A stretch of DNA of 64,000 nt from NCBI RefSeq assembly GCF_002803845.1, contig NZ_CP024985.1, positions 62,001-126,000 on the forward strand, in the 5' to 3' direction. Numbering within the stretch: the stretch's first letter is position 1; each line of letters begins with the position of its first letter. The DNA comes from Streptomyces lavendulae subsp. lavendulae. GTDB taxonomy: Bacteria; Actinomycetota; Actinomycetes; Streptomycetales; Streptomycetaceae. Positions 37,561 through 46,613 of this stretch are shown here, piece after piece. The notes under the pieces are model-generated. The model made no database searches. It saw nothing but the letters and a program-made list of their open reading frames with translations, and was not told the DNA's origin. Position numbers and translations under genes: made by a program.

Positions 37561-37600
37561 GCTCGACCGGAGGGACCCGGCGCTGCAACACTGCCAAACC

Positions 37601-37700
37601 GGCTTGCCCAGGGTCACCTAAGGCTTGCCCACGCTGTCAGCGGGAGGCTTGCCCAGGGCGCCAAGGGGCTTGCCCGGGGCGTCAGGGGGCTTGCCCAGGG
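37601..37700 (-). repeat. Short tandem GGCTTGCCC repeats
   Basis: Five copies of GGCTTGCCC begin at 37601, 37622, 37646, 37667 and 37688, spaced 21 or 24 bp. On the minus strand one frame encodes GKPPDAP-GKPLGAL-GKPPADSV-GKP, a heptad-like series. It touches the end of the replication-relaxation gene, whose stop (37682) lies in a different frame, so a slip would add this tail. Confidence 0.7.
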
Positions 37701-39079
37701 CGGAAGCGGGCGCGCCAGCCGCGGGCCTTCTCGGCCGTCTCGGCGATGGCGGCCTCCTGCTCCGGGCGGTCGCGTTCGGCCTGGTCCTCTGCCGCGACCG
37801 TTTTGGCCTCGCACGGCTCGCACAGCGTCGGGTGCCACCGGTGGCCCGGCTCCGGGGAGAGGCGGGTGTTCTCCCATCGGTCGTTGTCGAACTTCGTCCC
37901 GCAGCCGGCGCAGACGGGGCGGCCGGCCTCATGCTCGGCCCTCTTCTGCTCGGCCGCGCGGCGCAGCTGCTCCTGGTACTCGGCGTGCTGCACCAGGGCC
38001 CGCTCCGCCCGGAGCGCGAGGACCGCATCGCGGCGCGGGTTGCCGATCGCGTCGCGCAGCGGCTGCATGTGGGTGCGGCCGAATCGAAGGAAGAGCGGGC
38101 CGTTGGGGCCGTGCTCGCACAGGTTGCGCAGGCCGGTCGCGATGATCGGGATCTTGCGGTCGTAGCTGCTGAACCCGTCGGCCGGCTCGCCCGCCCACAG
38201 CGGCCGGGTCAGCTCCTGCAGCCGCGGGACAGTGCGGTTGGGGTCGCGGGCGCCGATGTGGTTGAAGACGATCAGTACGGGTGGGTGCGGGGCCTCGCCT
38301 CGCTCGGCGACGCGGGCCATCCAGCGGGTGCGCCACATCGGTTTGTCCTTGCCGTCGGTGTCCTTCATCTGCCGCTTGAAGAACCTGGCGTACTTCAGCA
38401 GCTTGGCCGCGATCTCCTCGGCGGTCTCGTGGCAGTTGTCGACCTCGATGAACAACAGCGGGATCCCGTCCTGGGGGGCGGTGAGCACGATGTCGGCCTG
38501 GGCGCCGCCCTTGCCCGGCGCACCCCACGTCCCGGTGGCGGGCAGCGGGACCTCCGTCGCGTACGAGGCGATCGTGCCGACACCGGCCGGGGCGTCGACG
38601 GCGGCCTGCGCGGCCGCCTTGGCTTCGGCCGGCTCGGCGGTGAGCAGCCGGAGGTCGGGCTTGGGGCGGAGCAGCGCGATGACGGTCTCGTTGACGGCCA
38701 TGGGGTGTGTGGCCCCGCTGGAGCCCGCACCGCGAGCGGTAGAGCCCATCTCCGTCAGCGGGCGCCCGAGCTCGTAGGAGGCGGCTTCCAGGCCCTTGGT
38801 GGTCAGGTTGCGCAGCGACTCCCCCGCCCGGGTGGTGCCGCCGTTCTCGGCGAGACCGTGCTTGCGCAGATCGGAGAGCGCGCCCGCGTGCGAGGCGGTA
38901 CGGGCGGTCTTCCGCTCGGAGGCGGTCGGCTTCGTGGTGTGCCGGTAGGTCAGGTGCGGTGAGGCGATCCGCTGGATCTGGTCGGCCGTGGCCACCTTCA
39001 GCACACCGAGCACCCGCAGCACATCCCCGCGCAGATCGTTCGAAGAACCCGCCGGATTCGTCAGCCGCCTGCCCGCCAT
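37682..39079 (-). CDS. Replication-relaxation family protein
   Basis: A 465-residue protein from ATG 39079 (GGTGGAG upstream; an upstream GTG at 39088 is the alternative). The N-terminus holds a winged-helix-like region (DVLRVLGVLKVATADQIQRI, then LSDLRKHGLAENGG), the middle has PLLFIEVDNCHETAEEIAAK near residue 215, and the C-terminus a zinc site CAGCGTKF with CEPCE. The family is typical of actinomycete plasmids and integrative elements and is linked to plasmid replication or transfer. This suggests a plasmid or element origin for the region. Complete. Confidence 0.75.
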   Translation of the reverse strand: MAGRRLTNPAGSSNDLRGDVLRVLGVLKVATADQIQRIASPHLTYRHTTKPTASERKTARTASHAGALSDLRKHGLAENGGTTRAGESLRNLTTKGLEAASYELGRPLTEMGSTARGAGSSGATHPMAVNETVIALLRPKPDLRLLTAEPAEAKAAAQAAVDAPAGVGTIASYATEVPLPATGTWGAPGKGGAQADIVLTAPQDGIPLLFIEVDNCHETAEEIAAKLLKYARFFKRQMKDTDGKDKPMWRTRWMARVAERGEAPHPPVLIVFNHIGARDPNRTVPRLQELTRPLWAGEPADGFSSYDRKIPIIATGLRNLCEHGPNGPLFLRFGRTHMQPLRDAIGNPRRDAVLALRAERALVQHAEYQEQLRRAAEQKRAEHEAGRPVCAGCGTKFDNDRWENTRLSPEPGHRWHPTLCEPCEAKTVAAEDQAERDRPEQEAAIAETAEKARGWRARFRPGQAP

Positions 39080-39456
39080 CAGCTCCACCCCTTCGCCACT
39101 CGCGACCAGCTACACGGGTCGGCTGCGAGCCGGACCAGTCCAGTCGTGGAGGGCGCCGGGCCCCCTGGAACCCGATGATCTCCTCCCATACGGACAACAA
39201 GAGGGGGAGAAGAGGGGTGTGACGGCGCGGATTTCACGCCGATTCGCACGCTGACCTGCATGTTTCCCACCCTGGCAGGTGCCGGGCACCCAAGTGGGTA
39301 CCGAAGGAGACTCCGAAGTGCCCCCTCAAGGAGCCCACTTCGGCTTGCCCAACTGAGATCGTTTCATCCTGAATTCGCAGGTCACGGGGCTGGCGTGGGC
39401 CGGGAGTGACGTGCTCGTGCCGGTCAGGAGGGTGATCGTTGCGGGGAGATCGTCGG

Positions 39457-40290
39457 TCACCTCTGGACTTCGGTGTTGGTGAGGACCAGGAGGGCCCGCA
39501 GGAGGGTGGTCGCGTGGCGGGCGTTCATGCGGACCTTGGTGAGGATGCGCCAGGACTTGAGGTTGGCGAAGCCGTGCTCGACGGCGGCGCGTTCGCGGTT
39601 GAGCAGGCGGTTCGCTTCCTTCTCCGCGTCGGTGAGCTTGTGGTTCTTCGTGGCCTTGCGGCCGGTGATGATTACCGGGTCGGTCTCGGGCTGGTCGTCC
39701 AGGCCAACGAAGCCGAGGTCGGCCAGGGCGCCGAGTCCGGCCTCGCGGAGGCGGGCGGTGATCTTGTCGTGGCGGGCAGCGGTGATCTCGCTGGAGCGTC
39801 CGGGCCGGGCCGGGGAGATCCAGATCAGGTTGCCCTTGACGTCGGTCAGCGCGAGGAACAGCAGGCCGTGGGCCTTGTGTTTCCCGCTGTAGTTCATCCT
39901 GTTGTCTCTCCCGGTGCGGCGGCGGGTGCGGACCAGGGTTCCGTCCAGGAGGACGACCACCCCGCCCTTCTTGGCGATCTTCTTCAGGGTGCGGTCCAGG
40001 CGCGGAGCCCGCGCGGAGAGCAGGTTGACCGCTTCCTCGACCCAGCGGCGCACGGTGGGGGCCGAGACGGCGTTGCCGCCGGCCATGTCCACGAGCCGCT
40101 GGTCGTGACGCAGGACGGCCAGGACGACGATCGCCTGGCTGCCGGGATCGAGCTTGCGCCATCGGGTGCCGAGCCGGTTGCGGCGCTGCCGTATGAGACC
40201 GGCGACAAGATCGATGGTCGACTTCGACAACGGGAGCCGGACCTGGTAGACAGCATCGCGAGAGCCCTCGGCGGGCTGGTTTGTCTTCAC
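39457..40290 (-). CDS. IS5-like transposase (DDE_Tnp_4)
   Basis: A 277-residue protein from GTG 40290. The N-terminal helix-turn-helix includes LSKSTIDLVAGLIRQRRNRL and GGNAVSAPTVRRWVEEAVNL; the catalytic DDE residues are in VVLLDGTLVRTRRR, LGFVGLDDQPETDP and ERAAVEHGFANLKSW. It ends LLRALLVLTNTEVQR, the same C-terminus as the fragment at 42450. The size is normal for this group and no frameshift is evident. Confidence 0.88.
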   Translation of the reverse strand: MKTNQPAEGSRDAVYQVRLPLSKSTIDLVAGLIRQRRNRLGTRWRKLDPGSQAIVVLAVLRHDQRLVDMAGGNAVSAPTVRRWVEEAVNLLSARAPRLDRTLKKIAKKGGVVVLLDGTLVRTRRRTGRDNRMNYSGKHKAHGLLFLALTDVKGNLIWISPARPGRSSEITAARHDKITARLREAGLGALADLGFVGLDDQPETDPVIITGRKATKNHKLTDAEKEANRLLNRERAAVEHGFANLKSWRILTKVRMNARHATTLLRALLVLTNTEVQR

Positions 40291-40363
40291 ACACGACCCA
40301 ACTCCCGCCGGGGGCGCTCGCGTTACGGAAAAAGAATCGGTCCTTCCGCTCTGCTCCGGCAGG

Positions 40364-40846
40364 TCAGCGTGGCAAGTACCGGCCCGCTCCGGTCCGTGAC
40401 AGCCACCCCCGGTCGGCGAGTTTGCGCAGCTGGCCCCGGACCGGCTCGACCTTCGCCGGGGTGAGTTCGCGGCCCAGCGCACGCGCGACGTCCTTGGCCA
40501 TCACTGGACCGTCTGCGTCGGCGACGATCTCCATGATCCGTCGATAGTCCGAGGTCAGAACCTCCATCCCCATCCCGTCCACACGCTCGGGGACCAGCCG
40601 CATCCCGGCCGCACCCGGCGTCACCGCCACAGGCTCCGGGTCCGGGTCCGGGTCCGGGTCCGGGTCCACGATGCCCGAAGACCTCCGTCCGCCGTCCGTC
40701 GCCTCGGCCCACTCCCCGAAAACCGCCTCGGCGGCCTCAAGCCGAACCAGTCTCCCCTCGACCTCGGCCAGCTCCTTGCGCAACACCTCTGCACGTTCCT
40801 CCAGCTCAAGCCGCTGCTGAACCGTCCACGTCAGCACATCTGCCAT
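40364..40846 (-). CDS. Coiled-coil/winged-helix protein, possible IS passenger
   Basis: A 160-residue protein from ATG 40846. The N-terminal third is a charged coiled coil (ELEERAEVLRKELAEVEGRL), followed by a DP-repeat linker (DPDPDPDPDPEP) and a C-terminal winged helix (MAKDVARALGRELTPAKVEP then LRKLADRGWLSRTGAGRYLP). It is just upstream of the transposase, in the same direction and within the candidate element ends. It may regulate the transposase or be a carried gene. Function not known. Confidence 0.65.
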   Translation of the reverse strand: MADVLTWTVQQRLELEERAEVLRKELAEVEGRLVRLEAAEAVFGEWAEATDGGRRSSGIVDPDPDPDPDPEPVAVTPGAAGMRLVPERVDGMGMEVLTSDYRRIMEIVADADGPVMAKDVARALGRELTPAKVEPVRGQLRKLADRGWLSRTGAGRYLPR

Positions 40847-41011
40847 GCCGCGGAACCTACGCGGCCGGCCGCCGAGCCCGCCCCGGAACGCCAGACCTCA
40901 CCCGTGACGGACGATCACGTGCTAACGATCTCGCCCCCCGGCCAGCCCGAGCTCGCCAGCCACAGCCCACGCCAGGCCCGTGACCTGCGACTTCAGAATG
41001 AAACTTGATCA

Positions 41012-41324
41012 TTGAGGCCGCCGCCATCTGAGGAGAGCAAGGTCGGGCAGCGCGAGCCCAACGGGCCCGGGCGTTTCGTTTCGAGCAGACAGCCCGGTGG
41101 GACACCGACGGAAGTCGCTGATGAGCGGTGACAGAGCTGGTACAGCTAGGGCCATCCCACGTTGGTGGAGATCGTTTCCCACGTTCCTGGCGTACTGCGT
41201 GGTGCTTACGGCGTAGCTTCGGGGCAGTCGGCTGGGACCCATGTGGCGGTGGAGGCCACGGATCGAGGGCGGCATGACCGCACACCGACACCCGGCCAGG
41301 CCCGAGACCTCAGCACCGGATGGC
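41012..41324. other. Intergenic, no gene seen
   Basis: About 310 bp between the IS end and the membrane-protein gene. No supported gene, hairpin or promoter was recognised. Confidence 0.35.
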
Positions 41325-42320
41325 TTACCGCTGCCGCGTAAGGATGTACCGCTCACCCGAATCCGGCTCGCCGATCCAGGTGAAGACCGTCGGGTGTTCC
41401 TCCGTACCGCCGATGTCCCAGCCGAAGGACAGGCTCTCGCAGTCCGCGATGCTGAGCTCGAACGGCCGGCCGACACCCTCGTTCTCGGTCAGCTGCCATT
41501 TCCCGGTGCAGTTGGAGGCACCGGACTGCTCACCTGTGGCCTCGTACTCCTTGACGCCCTTTGCCGTCACCGTGCCACCCGCCTCGAAGCGGAGGCTTCC
41601 GCCGCCGCCGTCCGTCCAGGTGCCGACCATGTCGGCTTCAGTGAGCCGGGGCGGTTCGTAGATCTTGAGGATCCCCGAGCTGTACGCCGCGACCCCGACC
41701 GCAAGCGTCACCGCGAGCAGCCCCAGACCGCCCAGCGCCACGCCCCCGAGCACCCGCCATCGGGCCCCGGGCTTTCCGGGATTCCCCGCCGCCCGGGCGC
41801 ACAGGGTCGCGGGTACCAGCCCGACGATGAGGCTGAGGGCAAGGACGGGATAAACGAGCAGGCCGCCGAAGCCGACCAGAAGCGTGCAGGAGCCGATGAG
41901 TAGCGCCAGAGTGACGGCAACGACCGCCACAGTGGCCAGGGTGAGCTGCCAGCTGTCGCGCCGACCCGTACGGCGGGCCACCGCACGCCCGAGGAGGACG
42001 AGAGGCAGCACCGCCATCGCCGAACCGGCCAGCCCTGCGATCACCGACATGACTGCCAACAGCACGAGCGCGAATACGGTGCCGAACAGCCATCCGAGGC
42101 CGCCTTCGCCTCCGTGGGACTCGAACTGCAAGATGATCAGGACGGCGACCAGCGCGGCGATCACGGCCTCGGCCCCGATTGCCACAGCCCCGACGGTGAA
42201 CACCGCACCGTTCCCGCCGTCCGGGGGCCGCACGGGCATGAACCCCTGCGGCGGCACACCCGGATTCCCAGGAGCCCCCGGCGATGTCAGCCCCCATCTC
42301 GGCGGCGTGGTCTGCGTCAT
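41325..42320 (-). CDS. Multi-pass membrane protein with lipocalin-like tail
   Basis: A 331-residue protein from the ATG at 42320 (an upstream ATG at 42359 is possible). After a proline/glycine-rich leader there are at least five hydrophobic helices (TVGAVAIGAEAVIAALVAVL, WLFGTVFALVLLAVMSVIAG, ATVAVVAVTLALLIGSCTLL and others). The last 110 residues form an extracellular beta domain: MVGTWTDGGGGSLRFEAGGT, then GKWQLTENEGVGRPFELSI, a pattern common in Streptomyces proteins of unknown role. Stands alone. Complete. Confidence 0.75.
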   Translation of the reverse strand: MTQTTPPRWGLTSPGAPGNPGVPPQGFMPVRPPDGGNGAVFTVGAVAIGAEAVIAALVAVLIILQFESHGGEGGLGWLFGTVFALVLLAVMSVIAGLAGSAMAVLPLVLLGRAVARRTGRRDSWQLTLATVAVVAVTLALLIGSCTLLVGFGGLLVYPVLALSLIVGLVPATLCARAAGNPGKPGARWRVLGGVALGGLGLLAVTLAVGVAAYSSGILKIYEPPRLTEADMVGTWTDGGGGSLRFEAGGTVTAKGVKEYEATGEQSGASNCTGKWQLTENEGVGRPFELSIADCESLSFGWDIGGTEEHPTVFTWIGEPDSGERYILTRQR

Positions 42321-42449
42321 GCGTCCCCCCATGTCCAGGCACATCATGCACCTAGCCACACCGGAGTGATCAGGGGGGGGGAGGCAAAGCGCTCACGCCA
42401 CCGCCAGCTCCGACTCCGCTCCCAGGCCGCATGCTCCTGGAACTGCACT

Positions 42450-42608
42450 CAAATCCCCCAGCGAGCCCTCCTCGTCCTCGCCAACACCGAAGTCCAGAGG
42501 TGACCGATGATCTCCCCGCAACGATCACGCTCCTGACCGGTGCGAGCCCGTCACTCCCGGCCCACACCAGCCCTGTGACCTGCGGAATCAGGATGGAACG
42601 ATCTCAAT
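42450..42608 (+). mobile_element. Remnant of IS5-like 3' end
   Basis: The last codons of the same transposase (RALLVLANTEVQR ending at 42503) and the terminal sequence (GTGACCTGCGG then AACGATCTCA) are present in opposite orientation to the full element at 39354. Only the end remains. It abuts the truncated integrase-like gene at 42618, which it may have interrupted. Confidence 0.75.
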
Positions 42609-42617
42609 GACGACTCC

Positions 42618-43083
42618 TTGCCCCTGCGTGCCAGGGTCGCCGCCGCGCTCGTTCTCCTCTATGCGCAACCCGTCAGCCGCATCGGCCGCCTCACAATCAA
42701 CGACGTCACCGACGACCAGACCACCGTCACCGTCCAGTTAGGAGACCCACCGTCCCCGCTGCCGGAGCCCGTCGCCGAGCTGATGCGGGCGTACATCCTG
42801 TCCCGCCAGCATCTGCCCTACGCCAGCAGCAGAAGCTCCCACTGGCTCTTCCCCGGCCGCCAACCCGGACAGCCGATGAACCCGGTCAGCCTCCAAACCC
42901 ATCTGCGTGAGATCGGCGTCCCGCCACAGCGCGGCAGAGCCTCCGCGATCCGTCAGCTCGTCCTGCAGGCCCCGGCCCCGTCATCGCGAAGGCACTCGGC
43001 TATCACGACAAGACCGCCACCCGGCTGATCACCGAAGCTGGCGGAACCTGGAGCCGATACGCCCCTGGCGACCACAATCGGTG
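42618..43083 (+). pseudogene. Integrase-like recombinase fragment
   Basis: The frame from 42618 (RARVAAALVLLYAQPVSRIG, later SHWLFPGRQPGQPMNP) matches the C-terminal half of site-specific-recombinase-like proteins of Streptomyces, including the one at 44427. A frameshift near 42980 moves the conserved end (VIAKALGYHDKTATRLITEA then WSRYAPGDHNR) into another frame. The N-terminal half is replaced by an IS remnant. Confidence 0.65.
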
Positions 43084-43102
43084 ACCGCCGGCGGATGGAA
43101 AC

Positions 43103-43684
43103 TCAGGCAACCGACGCCCTGAAAGGATCGGTGGGGATGATCTCTGCCTCGTCGAAGAGCTGCTCCAACGCCTCGTGCCCGTGACGCCTGCGGAACTCGA
43201 TCTCGGCTGTCGTCAGGGGCAGGGTCCACAGGATGCGGGCGTGGCCCCCGGGAACGGGGCAGTGTTCAAGGTCTGGTCCGTGGAGATAGGGCAGGCTGAT
43301 CAGCAGGTGATCGCAGGCTGACCCCGGCACCCACGGTTCCCCGATCGGCATGCTGTGCTCCAGGTCGAGCTGATGTCCTCCGCAGTGGCAGTAGGCGATC
43401 ATCGCCATGAGTTCGATGAACCGCTGGTCGCGGACGTGGGCGGTCATGACGAACTCAAGGCCGTGACCGTCCTTCTCCATCGCGACCCAGCACCCGGCGG
43501 TCACATAGGCCCAGCTGTCGCTGCGGGGACCGGGCCCCACAACGAGAACTCGCAGCTCGGGCACCACCTCTCGCCGTTCCGGCCCGAGGTCGTAGTCGAC
43601 GACCTCCACGGAGTGCCCTTCGAAGAACGCCCGGACATGTGACTCAACGGCCTCCGCGGCCAACACCCTCGCATCACTCACCAC
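43103..43684 (-). CDS. SUFU-domain protein
   Basis: A 193-residue protein from the GTG at 43684. The suppressor-of-fused fold is indicated by GEPWVPGSACDHLLISLPYL near residue 112 and PGGHARILWTLPLTTAEIEF near 145, ending with GHEALEQLFDEAEI. In bacteria SUFU-domain proteins often serve as immunity proteins for polymorphic toxins. No toxin gene is adjacent, so this may be an orphan immunity gene. Complete. Confidence 0.8.
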   Translation of the reverse strand: MVSDARVLAAEAVESHVRAFFEGHSVEVVDYDLGPERREVVPELRVLVVGPGPRSDSWAYVTAGCWVAMEKDGHGLEFVMTAHVRDQRFIELMAMIAYCHCGGHQLDLEHSMPIGEPWVPGSACDHLLISLPYLHGPDLEHCPVPGGHARILWTLPLTTAEIEFRRRHGHEALEQLFDEAEIIPTDPFRASVA

Positions 43685-43867
43685 GCGATCATCCCACCGC
43701 GATCGGCAGCCCCTGACGGCTCACTCAGCGTCATGGGGCTGACGACGTCAGCTACGAATACGCGACACCTCAACATGCGAGCCCACCAGTCCCAAGGCCG
43801 GAGAGCCCCGTGGGTTCAGGGAAACTGAAGCCTGTTCAGTGGGAACTCGCGGGTCGGTCCGTGTGCA

Positions 43868-44383
43868 TCAGGTGGGGATGTCCGTGGGTTCGGCGGGAAC
43901 GCAGGGGTGGACTGTGGCGAGGCGGCGGGCTTCGGCTGTGACCTCAGCATCGATCTGCGCTACTGCTTTGTCGTCGCCGTATTCGAGGAAGGCGTACTCG
44001 TCATCGAGTGCGGCGAGCCGTGCTGTCAGGGGCAGCTCATGCCCGTAACGCTGGTTGATCCGGAAAGTGAGCTCCCAAGGTTTCAGCTCGCCGGCCAGCA
44101 TGCGTCGTGCGAGCGCTCGCGCGGCGGCTTCTTGGCCGGCCTCGCTGGCGGCTGGATAGAAGATGAGGCCGAGCTCATCGAGCGCTTCGGGGAGCAAGTC
44201 GTGCACGTCGTAGTCCGCCTCGGCGCGTGTGCAGGCTGCCAGCACCCGAAGTCCGGGGCTGTCTAGGCCAGCGACGAGCGCGTCACAGGCCGCGCTGACG
44301 ACATCGCTTGCGGGGATCTCGCCCACGCTCCAGAGAGTGGCGCGGTCCTGTAGTTCGCTGGCTGCTGCTTCGGTCGACGGCAT
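43868..44383 (-). CDS. Hypothetical protein
   Basis: A 171-residue acidic, helical protein from ATG 44383. Segments such as ACDALVAGLDSPGLRVLAAC near residue 32 and LTFRINQRYGHELPLTARL near 108 recur in small actinomycete proteins of unknown role, some next to immunity genes. No membrane segment. Neighbours are the SUFU gene and an integrase-like gene on the same strand. Confidence 0.6.
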   Translation of the reverse strand: MPSTEAAASELQDRATLWSVGEIPASDVVSAACDALVAGLDSPGLRVLAACTRAEADYDVHDLLPEALDELGLIFYPAASEAGQEAAARALARRMLAGELKPWELTFRINQRYGHELPLTARLAALDDEYAFLEYGDDKAVAQIDAEVTAEARRLATVHPCVPAEPTDIPT

Positions 44384-44426
44384 CCGCCCATGTTCGCTTC
44401 AATCTCGGGTCCCGGTCGAACAGGTT

Positions 44427-45767
44427 TCACTGGTGCTTCTGCTCGGCAGCTTGCTCCAGCAGCGCCCGCGCGGAGTCTGCATAACGCATTGCGGTCTTCT
44501 CATCCAGCCCGAACACCTGGGCGAGGTGGAGCGGATCGGGCCCGTGGGTGAGGGCCTCTTCGAGTTGCCGGTCGACGCGGAGACGCTCCAGCGTCGCGCC
44601 CTGCCCGCGCATCGCGGTGCTGATCCAGTGGTTACTGGCACGGCCAGTCTTCGTGGCGGTCTGGTTGTTGATCAGTAAATGGAGGTTCGCCGTGTTGGGC
44701 CACCGGCTGCGCCTGTGCTCCAGCCAGTCCAGCAGCAGTTTCAGGGTGAGGTCGTCGAGCGGGCGTGCTCGTCCTGCGATTGTCATTCGGCAGTTGCCGA
44801 TGTCGAGGTCGTCGAGCATGAGGGTGCCGATCTGAGCCACCCTGGCGGCGTGAACCGCGGAGAGAGCGAGGATGAGCCGTGCCGCTGGGGTGGTGGCTGC
44901 CGCGACGGACCGGCCAATCTGGGCGGGGAGGAGCGGTTGAAGCACGCCGTACTCGTACTGACCGACCTTGATCCGGCTCGTGGGGTTGCGGAAGATGAGA
45001 CCTGCCCGTTTGGCCCAGGCGAACAGTGAGCGAAGGGCGACGAGCTGGTCGCTGCGATGGTGGCCATGCAGCGTTCTGGTGTGAGCGAGGACATCGTCGC
45101 GAGTGACTTCTCGCAGGTGGTCGTAGCGGTTCGACCACTCCAGAAGTGCTGGGCGGACATGGTTGAGGTAGAGCCAAACCGTGCCTTGCCGCCGGGGCAG
45201 GCTGCGGGGGCCACCGTCGCGGAGGGTCCGGGTCCAGCGCTCGGCCTCCGCGCTGATGCCTGGCGAAAGTCCTTCCAGGCGCTCGGTGAGCCAGTTCTCG
45301 AAGGAGGGCTCTTTGTCGTCCAGGAAGATCCCCATCTCCTCCAGGACCGTGACGGTATGCCCGACTGGCAGGTCGCGGGCCCGGAGCGGGGTGAAGATCT
45401 CGCTGTGACGGATGACATCGCCCTCGACGTGCTCGGTGAGGACCAGGGCCAGGCCGCGGTTCACGGCAAAGCGGATGTTGCGCCCCCATCCCCGCGCCTC
45501 GGCGATCTGGTGGGCGAGGTACTTCGCCCAGGCCAGCCACGGGCTGGCCAGGTCGACGGCTGTCGGGTCGAGGCGGCTGTAATCACGCGGGATTTGCTCG
45601 AACAGCGGCAGCTGACTCCAGTCGGCACTGGGCCGCCAGGCCGGCGCGGGCGGCGGCTTGCGTGGCGGTCCCCGTCGTCCTCCGCGCTGTGCAGGGGGCG
45701 GGTGCCGGGCCGTTGCGATGGTGCAGGCCGACGAAGAACTTTCATTCTGGTGTTCGTGCAGCCGGCC
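44427..45767 (-). pseudogene. Integrase-like recombinase lacking a start
   Basis: Conserved coding runs from 45700 down to the stop at 44427: WSQLPLFEQIPRDYSRLDPT, then WLTERLEGLSPGISAEAERW, LFAWAKRAGLIFRNPTSRI, AARLILALSAVHAARVAQIG and LGLDEKTAMRYADSA-type end. Upstream of GTG 45464 the frame stays open to 45767 and still looks conserved, but no ATG, GTG or TTG occurs before the in-frame stop at 45768-45770. The N-terminus is therefore lost or truncated. The tyrosine-recombinase catalytic set is not obvious, as in its relatives. A start at 45464 could still give a 345-residue product. Confidence 0.65.
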
Positions 45768-46147
45768 TCATCGCCTGCACCGGTATCGGTCTGGTCGTCC
45801 GGCACGGACCAAAGCTGATCACCGCACCCGGCCCTCAGGCTGTAGTGCCCGGGCTCCTCTCTGGCTTGATGGCGTTCGCAGTGTGGCATGGGCAAGCACC
45901 TGTGGCCGACTACTACTTCGCCGGCCCATATGACCGCCATGACCGGGAGTACGCGAACGGATGCCTCGCCGCCAGCCCCTACCGGCACGACACCGTTCAG
46001 GCCACGGCCGACGACGGTGTCCTGACCGTCACCCCGGTGGCCGGCGGGGCGACGCTGCGCCTGGGCCCAGCCGAGGACGGCAGCACCCATCCGCTGCGCC
46101 CGCTTGACAAGGCGACCCAGGCAGTGCTCGCCGAGTACGGGTGCTGA
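45662..46147 (+). CDS. Hypothetical membrane-anchored protein, possibly truncated
   Basis: The frame opens at GTG 45662 but only from about 45745 does it look genuine: AAGLIACTGIGLVVRHGP, then GLLSGLMAFAVWHGQAPVAD (one or two hydrophobic helices) and a soluble tail YYFAGPYDRHDREYANGCLA. The early part overlaps, head to head, the broken integrase-like gene. I think the original N-terminus was lost at the same junction. Family unknown. Confidence 0.45.
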   Translation: MAVPVVLRAVQGAGAGPLRWCRPTKNFHSGVRAAGLIACTGIGLVVRHGPKLITAPGPQAVVPGLLSGLMAFAVWHGQAPVADYYFAGPYDRHDREYANGCLAASPYRHDTVQATADDGVLTVTPVAGGATLRLGPAEDGSTHPLRPLDKATQAVLAEYGC

Positions 46148-46613
46148 ACCGCCCGTACCGCCGCTGGATGTCGCCAAGGGCAACATGGTCCGGGGGATCA
46201 CCTTCCGCAGCACCAGGAGCTGTGGGGCGGTGGCTCCGGTGCTTGCGGCGGTGCGCGGCAAGGCACACGGCCTTGCTCAGGGCTCATGCCGCGCCCGACC
46301 ACTGCGGCGCCCACGCGTCCACCGCCATCTGCCCTGCTTCGACGGCCAGTTCCACGGCCGCCTGGACCGCCCAGCGCCGGACGGTACGAAAACGCGGCCA
46401 CCTCCTCCAGACGGAGGGGATGGCCGCACTTTCGAACGCCGAGGGGTAAGCCCCGCAGGCCGTCCGGAAGAATGTCTGAGGCTCGGCCCGGTAGCCCCTT
46501 CTGCTTCTGTCTGTGCCGGAGTTCACGGAAGGTCAGGTGCTGTCCTGGACGGACAGTGTGATGGGGTGGGTCCGTGCGAGATTGCAGCGCATGGACACAA
46601 AAGGGGGCAGAAA
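46148..46613. other. Intergenic, mostly unexplained
   Basis: A minus-strand frame at 46284-46526 encodes a basic segment IPSVWRRWPRFRTVRRWAVQ followed by AAVELAVEAGQMAVDAW that could be the end of a small Streptomyces gene. Nothing else is supported. The ribosome-binding site of the protease gene (AAGGGGG) lies at 46600-46606. Confidence 0.3.

Larger units (their letters stand above)
39354..41011 (-). mobile_element. IS5-like element with possible passenger gene
   Basis: The left end reads TGAGATCGTTTCATCCTGA and the right end, on the other strand, TGATCAAGTTTCATTCTGA; similarity continues inward for over 40 bp (shared GCAGGTCACGGG). Inside lie a DDE transposase and a small gene. The ends could instead be two remnants of related elements. 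No clear target duplication was found. A third copy of the left end is at 42450-42608. Confidence 0.55.

Noticed and set aside
39354..39356. TGA as a 3-bp target duplication of the IS at 39354
   Set aside because: A TGA also occurs near 41013, but only if the element ends are shifted relative to the terminal repeats; the match is not consistent.
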